Assembly: GCA_025667525.1 (NCBI GenBank)
Contig: CM046879.1
Coordinates: 360,300,639 to 360,364,638, forward strand
DNA: 64,000 nt
Direction: 5' to 3'
Source of the DNA: Glebionis coronaria
Lineage: Eukaryota; Streptophyta; Magnoliopsida; Asterales; Asteraceae
The position numbers were made by a program, and so were the translations under genes. Below, piece after piece: positions 23,101 through 33,389 of the stretch. Within the stretch, counting starts at the first letter, position 1; every line of letters starts with the position of its first letter. A model generated the notes under the pieces. It saw only the letters and a program-made list of their open reading frames with translations. It ran no database searches and had not been told where the DNA came from.

Positions 23101-23478
23101 ATTTTTTGATGTGTTGTGGCAGCGGCGCCAAGTTTAGAGATTTAAAATCTTTAAACTAATTAGATTTATTTAAAATTAACTTTTACTTTTTAATAAACAA
23201 AATCTATTTTAATAACTATTTTTATTAAAATCTAAATTAATTGAAATCTAATTTATTTAAAAACTAATTTTAATAACAATTTAAATCTCTAAAATTAATA
23301 AAATATATTTTGTTTTGTTTTTATATTATATTTGTTTTGAAACTTTATTAAAGTAATTTAAAAAACGATTTAAATTTAAATAAAATGAAAACTTATAAAT
23401 CTATTTAAAAAGCTGACATTCAATTCTTATTAAGCTATATTAATTAGTAAAGCAATATTTGAACACAAGCAATCTATC

Positions 23479-23542
23479 AGCCCAACTGGTGGAGTCATTG
23501 GACCATGAGAGGCAGATCTCGAGTTCGAGACCTGCAATGGTC
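23479..23542 (+). other. tRNA-like sequence with Pol III A and B boxes in LTR_A
   Basis: tcagcccaactggtggagt resembles a tRNA A box and gagttcgagacc (23521-23532) a B box, about 40 bases apart. The 5' acceptor arm is missing, so this is a tRNA-derived fragment and not a tRNA gene. It runs antisense to the LTR and is present again in LTR_B. Confidence 0.5.
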
Positions 23543-24872
23543 AAACTTTTAATCTTTTTATATTTCGACAAGAAAGTAAAAACAGTAAATCCTAAATCAC
23601 AGATTGACCCAAAATTATTCAAACAAGAACTCAGTTCTATCACAAAATACTACAGATGGTCTGTGTCTAAACGAAAGTTATTATTTTGAGAAACTGAATG
23701 AGACGTTTACATTTATAAACCAAACAATGCTAATCAATAAAACTAAATTCCCACAGCAAATCAAATTCACTAATTATTAAAGACTGAAATTAAAGCAGTT
23801 CAGCTGTGTCATTCAACATATTCATTCTCAAAAACTCAAGATTCAGCAGATCTTATTTATCCAAATAACAAGTCCATTCTCTAACCAGATTTAATAACTA
23901 GTTAACAGATAAATCCTATTCAGATTAATGCTTTTCAAAAGTAAATATGCAGCAGACATGAACATGTCATTTATGTAAATCCAGCACAAAAGATTCACCG
24001 AATCAACAGTACCTCCTAAAACAACAGGTTTTATTCAAATCGACAGTTAATCCAAATACAAGGTTCCAAACGCAGGCCTAGCAACTAGCATTCTCAACAC
24101 AAAGAATCGATTCAGATAACATGGATAGAATGACAATATCAGCAAACCTAATCAGTATTGTCAAACTTAATAACATTATAACATACTATGTGCTGAACTG
24201 AATCCTAAGATTAAACAATAGCAACATTCAAACTTACAGCAACCTAATTCTTCTATCAAATCTTAAAACTCACAGCATATCATAAAACTAAATCAGATTC
24301 ATTAGCATATCTAACATTCATCAATCAAAACTAAATAAACTGATTAAATAAATATCAAAAGACGAGTTCACCTTTTTGAAGAAACCTTTGAGTAGAAGGT
24401 AGGAGCTGAGCCTCCTTAATGATTCGACTAAAAAACGCCACCATAAACCGCCATTAAAATAACTCGAACAAGAATTACCATCGACCCACAAAAAATCACG
24501 AACCACAGTATTATATATCTTACCAGTGGGGTTAGATTTATCTCCCTAGTTCACTCAATATCACTGGCATAAGCAACCCATTTGAGCTTATGTGAATGAT
24601 AAACAGTTATAATATCCAATTGAATATTATAGAAGATGTAGATTAATTTAACAGTAAATATTAAAACGTAACAAGGATTTATGAGAATGATATTTCACTT
24701 TTATCAGTAAAATTAAACAAGATAATATGAGATTAAAAACTGAAAATTAACTTTATTATTCAAATGAAATCATTACAAAACTCATAAAAATAACATTACA
24801 AAATCTAACTTTAATCTAACATTATAACACTAAAAAGTAAAAAAGGGATGAAAATACTGATTTCTTCTTCGG

Positions 24873-24882
24873 GTTTTTATAG
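24873..24882 (-). promoter_or_regulatory. TATA box of LTR_A
   Basis: ctataaaaa on the minus strand, followed by cccgaagaag; the same site occurs in LTR_B at about 61550. It is the probable promoter of the Athila derivatives. Confidence 0.5.
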
Positions 24883-25810
24883 ATGAACAAGCGGTAGTTT
24901 GTTGATGATGAAGCTGAATCTTGACCCTTCGATTTTCTTATCTCTCTCCCTTCTCTTTATCATCCATGGCTAAGACACATCCTTGTGCACACGGATTGCC
25001 ACCGTGGCACAAGGGGGTGTTTGTTGTGCTAGTTCTCTGCCTATGTTGGCTTCATCTAATTGGTCAAATGACAAGCTTCCAGTGAAATCAACCAATTGGT
25101 TAGAGGTTGTGACGTTTAAATCAGCCACGTGGCTCTGGGAAAGCATCTTCTCATCTCCTATTTTCTTGGGGATTAATTTTAGAGCGTGGATTACACTCTC
25201 TTCGAAACCCCCAAATTGGGGATTAGGGTTTGGGGGTAGAAAAGATGTATTTGGTTAATGTTTGGTGAGAGAGATAGTTTATCTTTGGATGTAACGATGG
25301 GTAAATATGTGGTGAGTAAGTTTAGGTTTGACCAAATGTGAAAAGAGAGGTATTTAACTTTTTCACTTGACCGTCCATAGTTGAAACTTATTGGGCCCTT
25401 GCCCATTAAAATCCTACGTCTAAATTGTTATGAAATTGGGCCAGCATATTTGACTAACTTCTCCTCCTTCCATCAATTTATTGTTTATAATGGGCTTGGC
25501 CCTATTTTTGGGTTTAAACAAGTAAATCCATTATCTTAAATTACAAATGGGCTTTCAGGTCCATTTAACTCAAGTGGGACCCACATGACAAAAATCCTTT
25601 GAAAACTTAAATTCGCGAACAAAATCGAACTTGATTTTCGGCTTCCTCGATTTTTCTTCAATCTCGTGTCGTTTTTGCCAGTTTTCGTGAACTTGGTACC
25701 TAAACACACGAAACAAACAAAACATGCATATACATGGCCATTTTTATATAATTTATGCATTTTATGTCTCTTTATTGATATAACTGATATGAGTAATTTC
25801 GCTCATATCA

Positions 25811-25828
25811 AACTCCCCCTTGCTAAGC
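25811..25828 (-). promoter_or_regulatory. Polypurine tract of the Athila array
   Basis: On the minus strand GCTTAGCAAGGGGGAGTT, directly before the LTR start TGATATGAG. The same site is at 62487-62504 and in the duplicated block near 30497. Confidence 0.7.
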
Positions 25829-25928
25829 TATTACCATGTCCTCACGCACTAATAAAATAAAACCACTAACTACACTTTTATTCGACTTATGAAACTTTAT
25901 TTTGCAAAGACATAACGTAATGCTTTCA
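25829..25928 (-). other. Athila 3' tail up to the Copia insertion
   Basis: Continuation of the copy B noncoding tail; it resumes at 55404 after the Copia insertion. The uninterrupted version is at 62505-62610. The last five bases, tttca (25924-25928), form the target duplication with 55399-55403. Confidence 0.8.
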
Positions 25929-26318
25929 TGTTAGCCTCAAAATATTGAGTCAAAGAAGAATGCTCGGTCATATGTTTATTATGTATCGTATATTAGAACG
26001 TTGTAATAGGTAGTAGGTTAGGCGTGGATTACGGGCTTAACTTTAAGCTAAGGTTGATTCATAAGTAACCAAAGCCCAAAAGGAAAGCCCAGCCCATTAT
26101 CATATAGCCCATTATGCTACGTGTAGGCAAGGCTATATAAACCTCTCCTTGCATATAAGGAGAGGTTGGTTGTCTCATTTTTCTCTAATTCTCCTAATCT
26201 AATATTCACCAAGTTTACACACTTCTCTCTCTTTTCTCTCTCTAGTTTCTCTCTCTAGAATTCATCTCATATCTACCTTTCTTTCTTGTTTAATCATCAC
26301 GTAATTTAAGGGACAAAA
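25929..26318 (+). repeat. Copia 5' LTR (copy 1)
   Basis: 390 bp, tgttagcc to gggacaaaa. Its TATA box is at 26134-26142 (tatataaac), followed by an inverted repeat with a 9-bp stem (26142-26150 and 26157-26165). It shares diagnostic bases with the LTR at 30613 (gttaggcg, attacg, aagctaag) rather than with those at 28603 and 42345. Confidence 0.85.
26134..26165 (+). promoter_or_regulatory. Copia LTR TATA box and transcript-start hairpin
   Basis: tatataaac, then cctctcctt, a six-base spacer and aaggagagg, a perfect 9-bp stem. It recurs at 30818 with a change compatible with a G-U pair and at 55213 with a loop change, so pairing is retained in all three LTR copies. Confidence 0.55.
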
Positions 26319-26319
26319 A

Positions 26320-26334
26320 TTGGTATCAATATCC
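26320..26334 (+). promoter_or_regulatory. Copia primer binding site, tRNA-Met type (copy 1)
   Basis: ttggtatcaatatcc just after the LTR; Copia elements usually have TGGTATCAGAGC, complementary to initiator tRNA-Met. Mismatches at the 3' side suggest decay. Confidence 0.6.
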
Positions 26335-26620
26335 ATGGGGTAGTTTTTGTGATTCGTTGTTGCTATTATATTGGGTTCGTGTGATTTACACCTAACATCA
26401 TCCCAAATTCAAGTATTTTCTTGTTTTTCGTTGTGTTTCGTGTTCTAAATCATACTTTAGATTATCTACATACTTTTGGTAAGATTTTGGTTACATTGGT
26501 TTGGATTGAAACACGAATTCCAAGGTAAAAATCTCTTTTTTCTTGTTGCTTACAAGTCTCGAACTATTTTCTTGTTACGATCTGATTGTTGCGATTGCAT
26601 AAACCCTGGGGGTTTCTACT

Positions 26621-26910
26621 TGCGATCCAAGGTCACGATCACATCCTACGATCACTCAGTACGATCATAACTAGGATCACTGAGTACGATCATAGCCCAC
26701 GAAGTACGATCATAAACTATGATCACTGAGTACGATCATAGCCCACGATCACTCCCTACGATCATAGCCTGCGATCAAGTGAGTACGATCAAGTGGATAC
26801 GATCAAGTGAGTACGATCAAGTGGATACGATCAAGTGAGTACGATCAAGTGGATACGATCGAGTGAGTGCGATCAAGTGAGTACGATCATTGGATACGAT
26901 CATTGGATAC
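26621..26910 (+). repeat. GATC-rich tandem array in the Copia leader (copy 1)
   Basis: Head-to-tail units of about 14 bases, each with cgatca (for example gagtacgatcaagt and gatacgatcaagtg). Not in the LTR and without a long ORF. The array in copy 2 (31305-31710) is related but longer. Confidence 0.85.
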
Positions 26911-28602
26911 CATCTATGACCATGTAAAGGGGGAGCATTTCTGAAACGACAAAACTATCAAGGTGTTAAATGTTTTTCAAACACCTTGTTAGACAGTTGA
27001 AGTGGTTTTTCATGGTTACGATCAAATACCCACAACATCTTTAATTCACGATGTTATTGGTGTCAAAAGGGTGGTTAGGTTTAAGTCCTATGATCCAACC
27101 AGAACCGGAGGGATCTTCCTAGGGACAATCCAATAGATTAATAGAAGTCCTTAGGAAAGATGGAGTAGAATGTGAACGTAGCTGAATGCCGACTATGTAC
27201 TGATGCTAGCACTGGAACAATCACAACAAGGTGCTAGTAATGATGTCTTTGTAAGCATTGAAGGGTTGACGAATGAAAAAGAAATGTAAGGATAAAGGGT
27301 GTAAACAAAGAAGCCCTCCATACAACTTAGGCAGAAACCGGGTCAAAACATCACGAAGACAAGTCATCATGGACCCAGTGATGTATGCACAACCCTTTCC
27401 TAGCTATTCAGGCTTCTCTCAAAAGAAGTTTGTTTTATTGTCACCGAAAACAACATGACTTCTATTGACTTTCTCACTTCGAGATGGTTGATATTGAATA
27501 GGTGGAATCTGCTCCAGCCTCTGACCACTAAAAGTGCACAAATTGAGTCTAGAGCCAAGAGATCAATCAAATCTCGTTAGGACACACGGATGAAGATCAA
27601 GAGAGTCCTACGCTATATCCTTGTGATATTGCTAGAACACTCAGAGTGATACTACTTATTATGCACAATGATGAGTGGAAATCCTTCCAGTGTTAACATG
27701 AAATAGCACTACGGTAGGTCATATGCAAGATTCTTTATGAATTGAACATGTGTAAAACTGAAAAGCAACAGTGGTTTGATTCTGAACCGATTCAAACTTG
27801 TTTCAGGTTTTTACACAATATCTCCATGGTCTTGCCAGAACATTAAGAGTGATATTCATTAATATTCACAGTGACGAATGGAAATCCTTCTAGCGTCAAC
27901 ATTAAACAGCGCTACGGTAGGTGACTTGTGAGATACTTATGAATCAAGCTTGTGTCAACTGGAAAGCAACAATGGTAAGATTCTTTATGAATCACACTTG
28001 TTCTAGGAATTTGAATTGACGACTTTAATCAAGCGAATATTTATCCAATTGATTCACTCTTTATGTTCGCAGTCTTGCTTTGAGACGGTCGAGTAAAGAG
28101 AACGGCTAGTACAACGGTGAAACCCTGTCAAGGAGATTTTTAACTGAATCTACCTATCACAGGTACGATATTTAATATCATATAATGGTCTTCACCTACC
28201 GGAGGTAAAACGCTACCGATTTAGGACGAATGTCAAAGCCATTCAGTCCGTGTCTATGTTTTGTCTCGAGAAGGTGGCGTCACGGTGTACTCAGCAAAGT
28301 CAAAGATTCAAAACCACATACTCATGCCTAAAGACATATTCGACCATTAATAGTGTGAGCATGTGGATGAAGACACAAGATCGCAAGATGGCAAGACAAG
28401 TCAAGGATGATTTGAAGATCTCAAGATTAAAAGACAAAGTCGAAAGATAACGACAAAGGCTCAAAGATCACAGCATGAAGGAAAAAGACTACTATTACAC
28501 ATTCAAGACTCATTTTGGCGAGATTAGTCATCTCTATAAATCTCCAAATGACAAAGGGTAATTAACTCTCATAAAGGATAGTGACCTCACATTGGGGGAG
28601 AT
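26911..28602 (+). other. Copia 3' noncoding part, copy 1, after deletion of the coding region
   Basis: The GATC array runs directly into sequence equivalent to 40664 onward, so gag to RNase H (about 31672-40663 in copy 2) is missing. The remainder matches 40664-42344 almost base for base, including a roughly 203-bp tandem repeat (about 27630-28010). It ends with a PPT (attgggggagat, 28591-28602). A 61-codon ORF at 27273-27458 is kept in both copies only because the segment is duplicated. Confidence 0.8.
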
Positions 28603-28744
28603 TGTTAGCCTCAAAATATTGAGTCAAACAAGAATGCTCGGTCATATGTTTATTATGTATCGTATATTAGAACGTTGTAATAGGTAGTAGGTTAGTCGTG
28701 GATTGCGGGCTTAACTTTAAGCAAAGGTTCATTCATAAGTAACC
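28603..28744 (+). repeat. Partial Copia 3' LTR (copy 1)
   Basis: The first 142 bases of the LTR, ending with taacc, where the X LTR begins. It carries the same diagnostic bases as the true 3' LTR at 42345 (gttagtcg, attgcg, aagcaaag, gttcatt). Confidence 0.85.
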
Positions 28745-30340
28745 TGTGACAATCCGTTAATTTATGGTTGATATTTTATTCTCAAATATTATTTAAAAAA
28801 ATTATTTTAATGTTATATTATGAACTCACTTATTTTTGGGAAGTAATTTGGATTTACGTCTTGAAGTAGCATCGACTACGTCTAAACCGGAGGATTCTAC
28901 GTAACGTGCTTACGTTTACATACACCGTTTTTGGTGACAGTCCGACATTTCAGAAAAATAAATTTATCCGTGAATATTATTTTGAGATTTAAATTTGTGT
29001 TGGTTCATAAACTCACAAATTTACGAGAAGAGATTAGGACTTACGATTTTAATTTAACGTCCTTTACGATTAAACCAGAAACATTAGGATTACGTATTTA
29101 CGATTCCAACTCCATTTTTGATGAGACAATTTTTATTGGATTCGTTTTGTGACGTTGATTCATAATTTATAAAAACGTTTTTCGTAAAACGACCCGAGGG
29201 CACGTAAATCGAGGAAACTAGAATCGAGGAGTACCCGTAAATAAATGGGGATGAGACAAGTGGGACACTTGTCCCACCCCCATCAAAACCGGCCAAAGTA
29301 AGCCACTTAACACACTTGGTGGCAAAACTTTTCACTCTATATGGACACTTGTCCATTAAGCTTACACATTAAGCTAACTTTCCACTAACTTGCCAAAACC
29401 ATTAGCAACCTTCACACACATCATTTCACACATGCAAAACTAGCTACAACTCTCTCCCCCTCTCTTGTTTATGCCGTCCATACTCCACCCTAAACATCCA
29501 TTTTGATCAAAAATTAACCATGAAATCCTATGTTATATACACATATGTGGAAGCCCTTTTGAAACCCTATTGAATGGTGGTGCTTATAACATCCAAGGAA
29601 GAGTTTTCATGGAGTAGTAGGGCTGATTTTCCACAAAGTGTTTATGAAGAATGGTGGTCTAGAAGATGGTCATGGTTATTCACAAGTTTCTCCATCAAAA
29701 ACCATGTCCAAATCATAACCTACATCAACTTGGTGGTATAAAGATTGTCCTCCTCATCTTCTTGTTATTTTGATTATGTAAACATGTATTTTATTTCCTA
29801 TTGTATATGTATATGATGATTATATTATGATAAAAATGTTATGTGGGGATTTGTTGTTGATAAATATGATTAAAAAGGTGAAAAACTATAAGAAACAAGG
29901 TTAAAATCTTGGTTAAATTTGTTGGCTGTATAAAACAGTAAAGAACCACATGTTGGACTGATAAAATGATGAAGTAGAATCAATAAACAGTAAGCTATGG
30001 GTCTTGTACACATGTGAGAGTTGGCCATGCAATGGAATCATTGTAATGAGTGAGATATGATCAAAACAAGTTTAAGATACAAATCTGAGTTCACTGTTTT
30101 GGACGATTTTTAGAAAATACTTAGAGGATGATTCAATAGTAGCTATATGAGCGTTAAATGGAGCAAATATCATTTAGTTTATGTGATAAAAATTTGAGCT
30201 TCTATCTCCATATAGAACTCTAGATATGGCAGTTTTGGTGAAAGTGAAGATAAAAATTAGATTTTGGAAATTAAAGTATAATACTATTATATAAGCACTC
30301 AAAATTATATTGTATAAAATGTAAAGTTAAAACCCACTAA
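28745..30340 (+). repeat. Partial X LTR in the duplicated block
   Basis: Starts tgtgacaatccg and matches 42487-44084. It stops at aacccactaa (30340), where the sequence jumps to the Athila tail. It is therefore the distal end of the duplicated copy, not a separate insertion. The ORF at 29090-29356 (-) is also present, variably, in the other X LTRs and looks accidental. Confidence 0.8.
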
Positions 30341-30344
30341 ACAA

Positions 30345-30612
30345 ATATCGTGCCGTTTTTGCCAGTTTTCGTGAACTTGGTACCTAAACACACGAAACAA
30401 ACAAAACATGCATACACATGGCCATTTTTATATAATTTATGCATTTTATGTCTCTTTATTGATATAACTGATATGAGTAATTTCGCTCATATCAAACTCC
30501 CCCTTGCTAAGCTATTACCGTGTCCTCACGCACTAATAAAATAAAACCACTAACTACACTTTTATTCGACATATGAAACTTTATTTTGCAAAGACATAAC
30601 GTAATGCTTTCA
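30345..30612 (-). repeat. Second copy of the Athila LTR end, PPT and tail
   Basis: Equivalent to 25661-25928, including the PPT and the tttca target site. Its left edge (30341-30347) joins unrelated sequence, marking the tandem-duplication junction. Confidence 0.8.
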
Positions 30613-31002
30613 TGTTAGCCTCAAAATATTGAGTCAAACAAGAATGCTCGGTCATATGTTTATTATGTATCGTATATTAGAACGTTGTAATAGGTAGTAG
30701 GTTAGGCGTGGATTACGAGCTTAACTTTAAGCTAAGGTTGATTCATAAGTAACCAAAGCCCAAAAGGAAAGCCCAGCCCATTATCATATAGCCCATTATG
30801 CCACATGTAGGCAAGGCTATATAAACCTCTCTTTGCATATAAGGAGAGGTTGGTTGTCTCATTTTTCTCTATTTCTCCTAATCTAATATTCACCAAGTTT
30901 ACACACTTCTCTCTCTTTTCTCTCTCTAGTTTCTCTCTCTAGAATTCATCTCATATCTACCTTTCTTTCTTGTTTAATCATCACGTAATTTAAGGGACAA
31001 CA
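30613..31002 (+). repeat. Copia 5' LTR (copy 2)
   Basis: 390 bp, tgttagcc to gggacaaca. TATA box at 30818-30824. Nearly identical to the LTR at 25929. Confidence 0.85.
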
Positions 31003-31003
31003 A

Positions 31004-31018
31004 TTGGTATCAATAGCC
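31004..31018 (+). promoter_or_regulatory. Copia primer binding site, tRNA-Met type (copy 2)
   Basis: ttggtatcaatagcc one base after the LTR end; closer to the usual Copia site than copy 1. Confidence 0.65.
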
Positions 31019-31304
31019 ATGGGGTAGTTTTTGTGATTCGTTGTTGCTATTATATTGGGTTCGTGTGATTTACACCTAACATCATCCCAAATTCAAGTAT
31101 TTTCTTGTTTTTCGTTGTGTTTCGTGTTCTAAATCATACTTTAGATTATCTACATACTTGTGGTAAGATTTTGGTTACATTGGTTTGGATTGAAACACGA
31201 ATTCCAAGGTAAAAATCTCTTTTTTCTTGTTGCTTACAAGTCTCGAACTATTTTCTTGTTACGATCTGATTGTTGCGATTGCATAAACCCTGGGGGTTTC
31301 TACT

Positions 31305-31710
31305 TGCGATCCAAGGTCACGATCACATCCTACGATCACTCAGTACGATCATAACTACGATCATTGAGTACGATCATAGCCCACGAAGTACGATCATAAA
31401 CTATGATCACTGAGTACGATCATAGCCCACGATCACTCCCTACGATCATAGCCTGCGATCAAGTGAGTACGATCAAGTGGATACGATCAAGTGAGTGCGA
31501 TCAAGTGAGTACGATCATTGGATACGATCATTGGATACAATCACTGGATACGATCATTAGATGAGATCACTGGATCTGATCATTGGATGCTGGATCTGAT
31601 CATTGGATGCGATCAAGTGAGTACGATCATTGGATACGATCAAGGACTTTGATCTAAGAGTACCATCTATGAGTACGATCAAGGACTACGATCTAAGAGT
31701 GCGATCAATG
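31305..31710 (+). repeat. GATC-rich tandem array in the Copia leader (copy 2)
   Basis: About 400 bases of cgatca-bearing units with interspersed variants (catagcccacgatcact, attggatacgatc). It lies in the untranslated leader about 240 bases before the gag ATG. No equivalent is known to me in other Copia families. Confidence 0.85.
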
Positions 31711-31946
31711 AGTTAAAATTTTCCCGTCAAGTAGATTCAAAATTTTTCCATACTAGTTTTACGCTATTTCTAGCTCGATTTCAAAATTTGGTGATTACAA
31801 ATTTTTTAGGTCTACCGTTTTGTCGGACTGAGGAACTTATTGTCGGACTGAGAAAAAATCGCAATTTTCGGAATTTCAACAACAACACAATCACAACACA
31901 ACTACTTAAGATCCACATTCAATTCATCACTTAAGAGAATATTGAG

Positions 31947-33389
31947 ATGGATTCTACTGCAGAATATCGTGTGACAAACAACAACATCATGGTGGCGGGT
32001 AACAAAGAGAGACCACCAATGCTTGTGGTCGGTCGATATGCTCAATGGCAATCACGTTTTCTTCGCTATCTTGATACAAGACCTAATGGTGATGCATTGA
32101 GGAAATTTATTAACAATGGACCATATGTTTTCTCTGATATCACTGTTCCTCATACACCAACCACAGACACTATTCCAGAAATACCCGCAACCACAAGAAA
32201 AGAAACGTTATCTGATCTTAAACTAGAGAAGAGTGCTTGGTATGATGCAGAAAAAGAAGCGATCTATATGAATCTAAGTGGAATTGGAGATGATATTTAT
32301 TACACGGTTGATGCATGTCCTACGGCACAAGAAATGTGGACGGCTATTGAACGCTTGCAGCAAGGAGAATCACTCACCAAGCAAGATGTTAAAACGAACT
32401 TGTTTTGGAACTTTGGTAAGTTTACTTCATTGGATGGAGAAACAATTGAGTCTTATTATTCATGATTCTTCAAGATTATGAACGATATGACAAGAAACAA
32501 CTTGGAGGTCTCTACCATGCAAGTCAATGTGCAATTTCTTCAGCAACTTCAACCAGAGTAGACACGTTTTGTTACTTTGGTGAAAAAACAGAAGCAGTTA
32601 GACAAGGTAAACTATCACACTCTCTTTGATATATTGAAACAATTTCAGTATGAGTCAAATGAAATTTGAGCTGAATGAGTTGCAAAGACGGCTAATCCAC
32701 TTGCTCTAGTGTCTACCACTCAAGATCATCGATCTCGTACTCCAAAGTCATACTCCGTTCAATCATCCTCACCACGATATTCCACATCATCCAAGTCTTC
32801 ATCCTCCACAAGATCACGCGGTAAAGAACCAAGAGCACCATCACCACCATCTGAGTCATCATCTGAAGAGGATAGGGTTGAAGATCAAGCTCAGAAGAAT
32901 CAGGAAATGAAACAACAAATTGCTTTCATTATGAACACCTACAAGAAAATCTTCAAAGCCACCAACAACAATCTTAGAACATCATCCAACACAAAGAACC
33001 AATATGTTGAGAACCCTTCAAGGTATGACACACGTCGACATGGTGAAAGTCCTTCTAGGTATGATCGACATAATCCAACACATGTTGAGGGTTCTGCAAG
33101 GTATGATCGACAAACTGCCAAGTATGATACTCCGAGGATTGCTGCTTTTACTGGGAATAGGGAAACTGTTGGAACATAAGTGGTTCAACAAAGTGGGATT
33201 AAGTGTTATAATTTCCAAGGTTATGGGCATATGGCAAAGGAATGCAGAAAGCCGAAACGGGTTAGGGACTCTAGCTATCATAAAGAGAAGATGCTGTTAT
33301 GCAAGAAGATGGAAGTAGGGTCAAATTGTCGGCTGAGGAAGGAGCAATGCTTGATGATACTGATGATGAAGCCTCAGACCAAGAATTAG
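31947..33389 (+). pseudogene. gag: Copia gag with mutated zinc knuckle
   Basis: Starts MDSTAEYRV at 31947. The capsid-like Copia gag domain follows (WYDAEKEAIYMNLSGIGDD, then AQEMWTAIERLQQGESL) to 32462. In-frame stops lie at 32463 (TGA), 32559 (TAG), 32667 and 32676 (TGA) and 33177 (TAA). Ser- and Arg-rich linkers with repeated SRYD motifs occupy about 32709-33150. The zinc knuckle near 33200 reads CYNFQGYGHMAKEC; the second Cys of C-x2-C-x4-H-x4-C is Phe, so zinc binding is lost. A one-base shift near 33303 moves the frame into the coiled-coil part. The gene is well recognisable but dead. Confidence 0.88.

Larger units (their letters stand above)
19157..23106 (-). mobile_element. Internal region A of a non-autonomous Athila derivative
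   Basis: Read on the minus strand: primer site at 23082-23100, a 550-base leader, decayed ORF1 (22530-21337), ORF2 (21336-20833), hairpin and G-run (20620-20581), then a noncoding tail that breaks off at 19157. The corresponding tail in copy B continues another 35 bases before the Copia site. There is no gag, PR, RT, RH or IN. It directly follows LTR_A, which also serves as the 3' LTR of copy B, so it is one unit of an LTR-sharing array. Confidence 0.75.
23107..25810 (-). repeat. LTR_A of the Athila array (2.7 kb)
   Basis: On the plus strand it opens tgatgtgttgtgg and closes gctcatatca, so it reads TGATATGAG...CACATCA on its own strand, with TGAT/ATCA ends. It is flanked by the primer site on one side and the PPT (aactcccccttgc, 25811-25823) on the other. 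It matches LTR_B (59392-62486) but lacks about 390 bases near the primer-site end, replaced by a duplicated primer-site core. It serves as 3' LTR of copy B and 5' LTR of copy A. Short ORFs such as 24983-25258 are not credible genes. Confidence 0.8.

Noticed and set aside
23479..23542. Functional tRNA gene
   Set aside because: The 5' acceptor and D-arm half are missing and no cloverleaf can be drawn; only A- and B-box-like parts remain.
25666..25860. ORF recurring at 30350 and 62261
   Set aside because: It is antisense to the Athila LTR start and PPT; recurrence follows the LTR copies and the duplication.
26621..26910. CRISPR-like array
   Set aside because: Short degenerate 14-base units without unique spacers, in a plant retrotransposon leader.
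27273..27458. 61-codon ORF also present at 41016-41201
   Set aside because: Conservation is explained by the tandem duplication; no start context, homology or domain supports it.
29090..29356. Minus-strand ORF found in all X LTR copies
   Set aside because: Its end differs in each copy and it lies in an LTR opposite to transcription; no domain recognised.
28603..30612. Independent second Copia insertion at 30613
   Set aside because: The flanks of 30613 repeat the Athila target site, and the upstream partial LTR is of the 3' type followed by X; a tandem duplication explains everything with fewer events.
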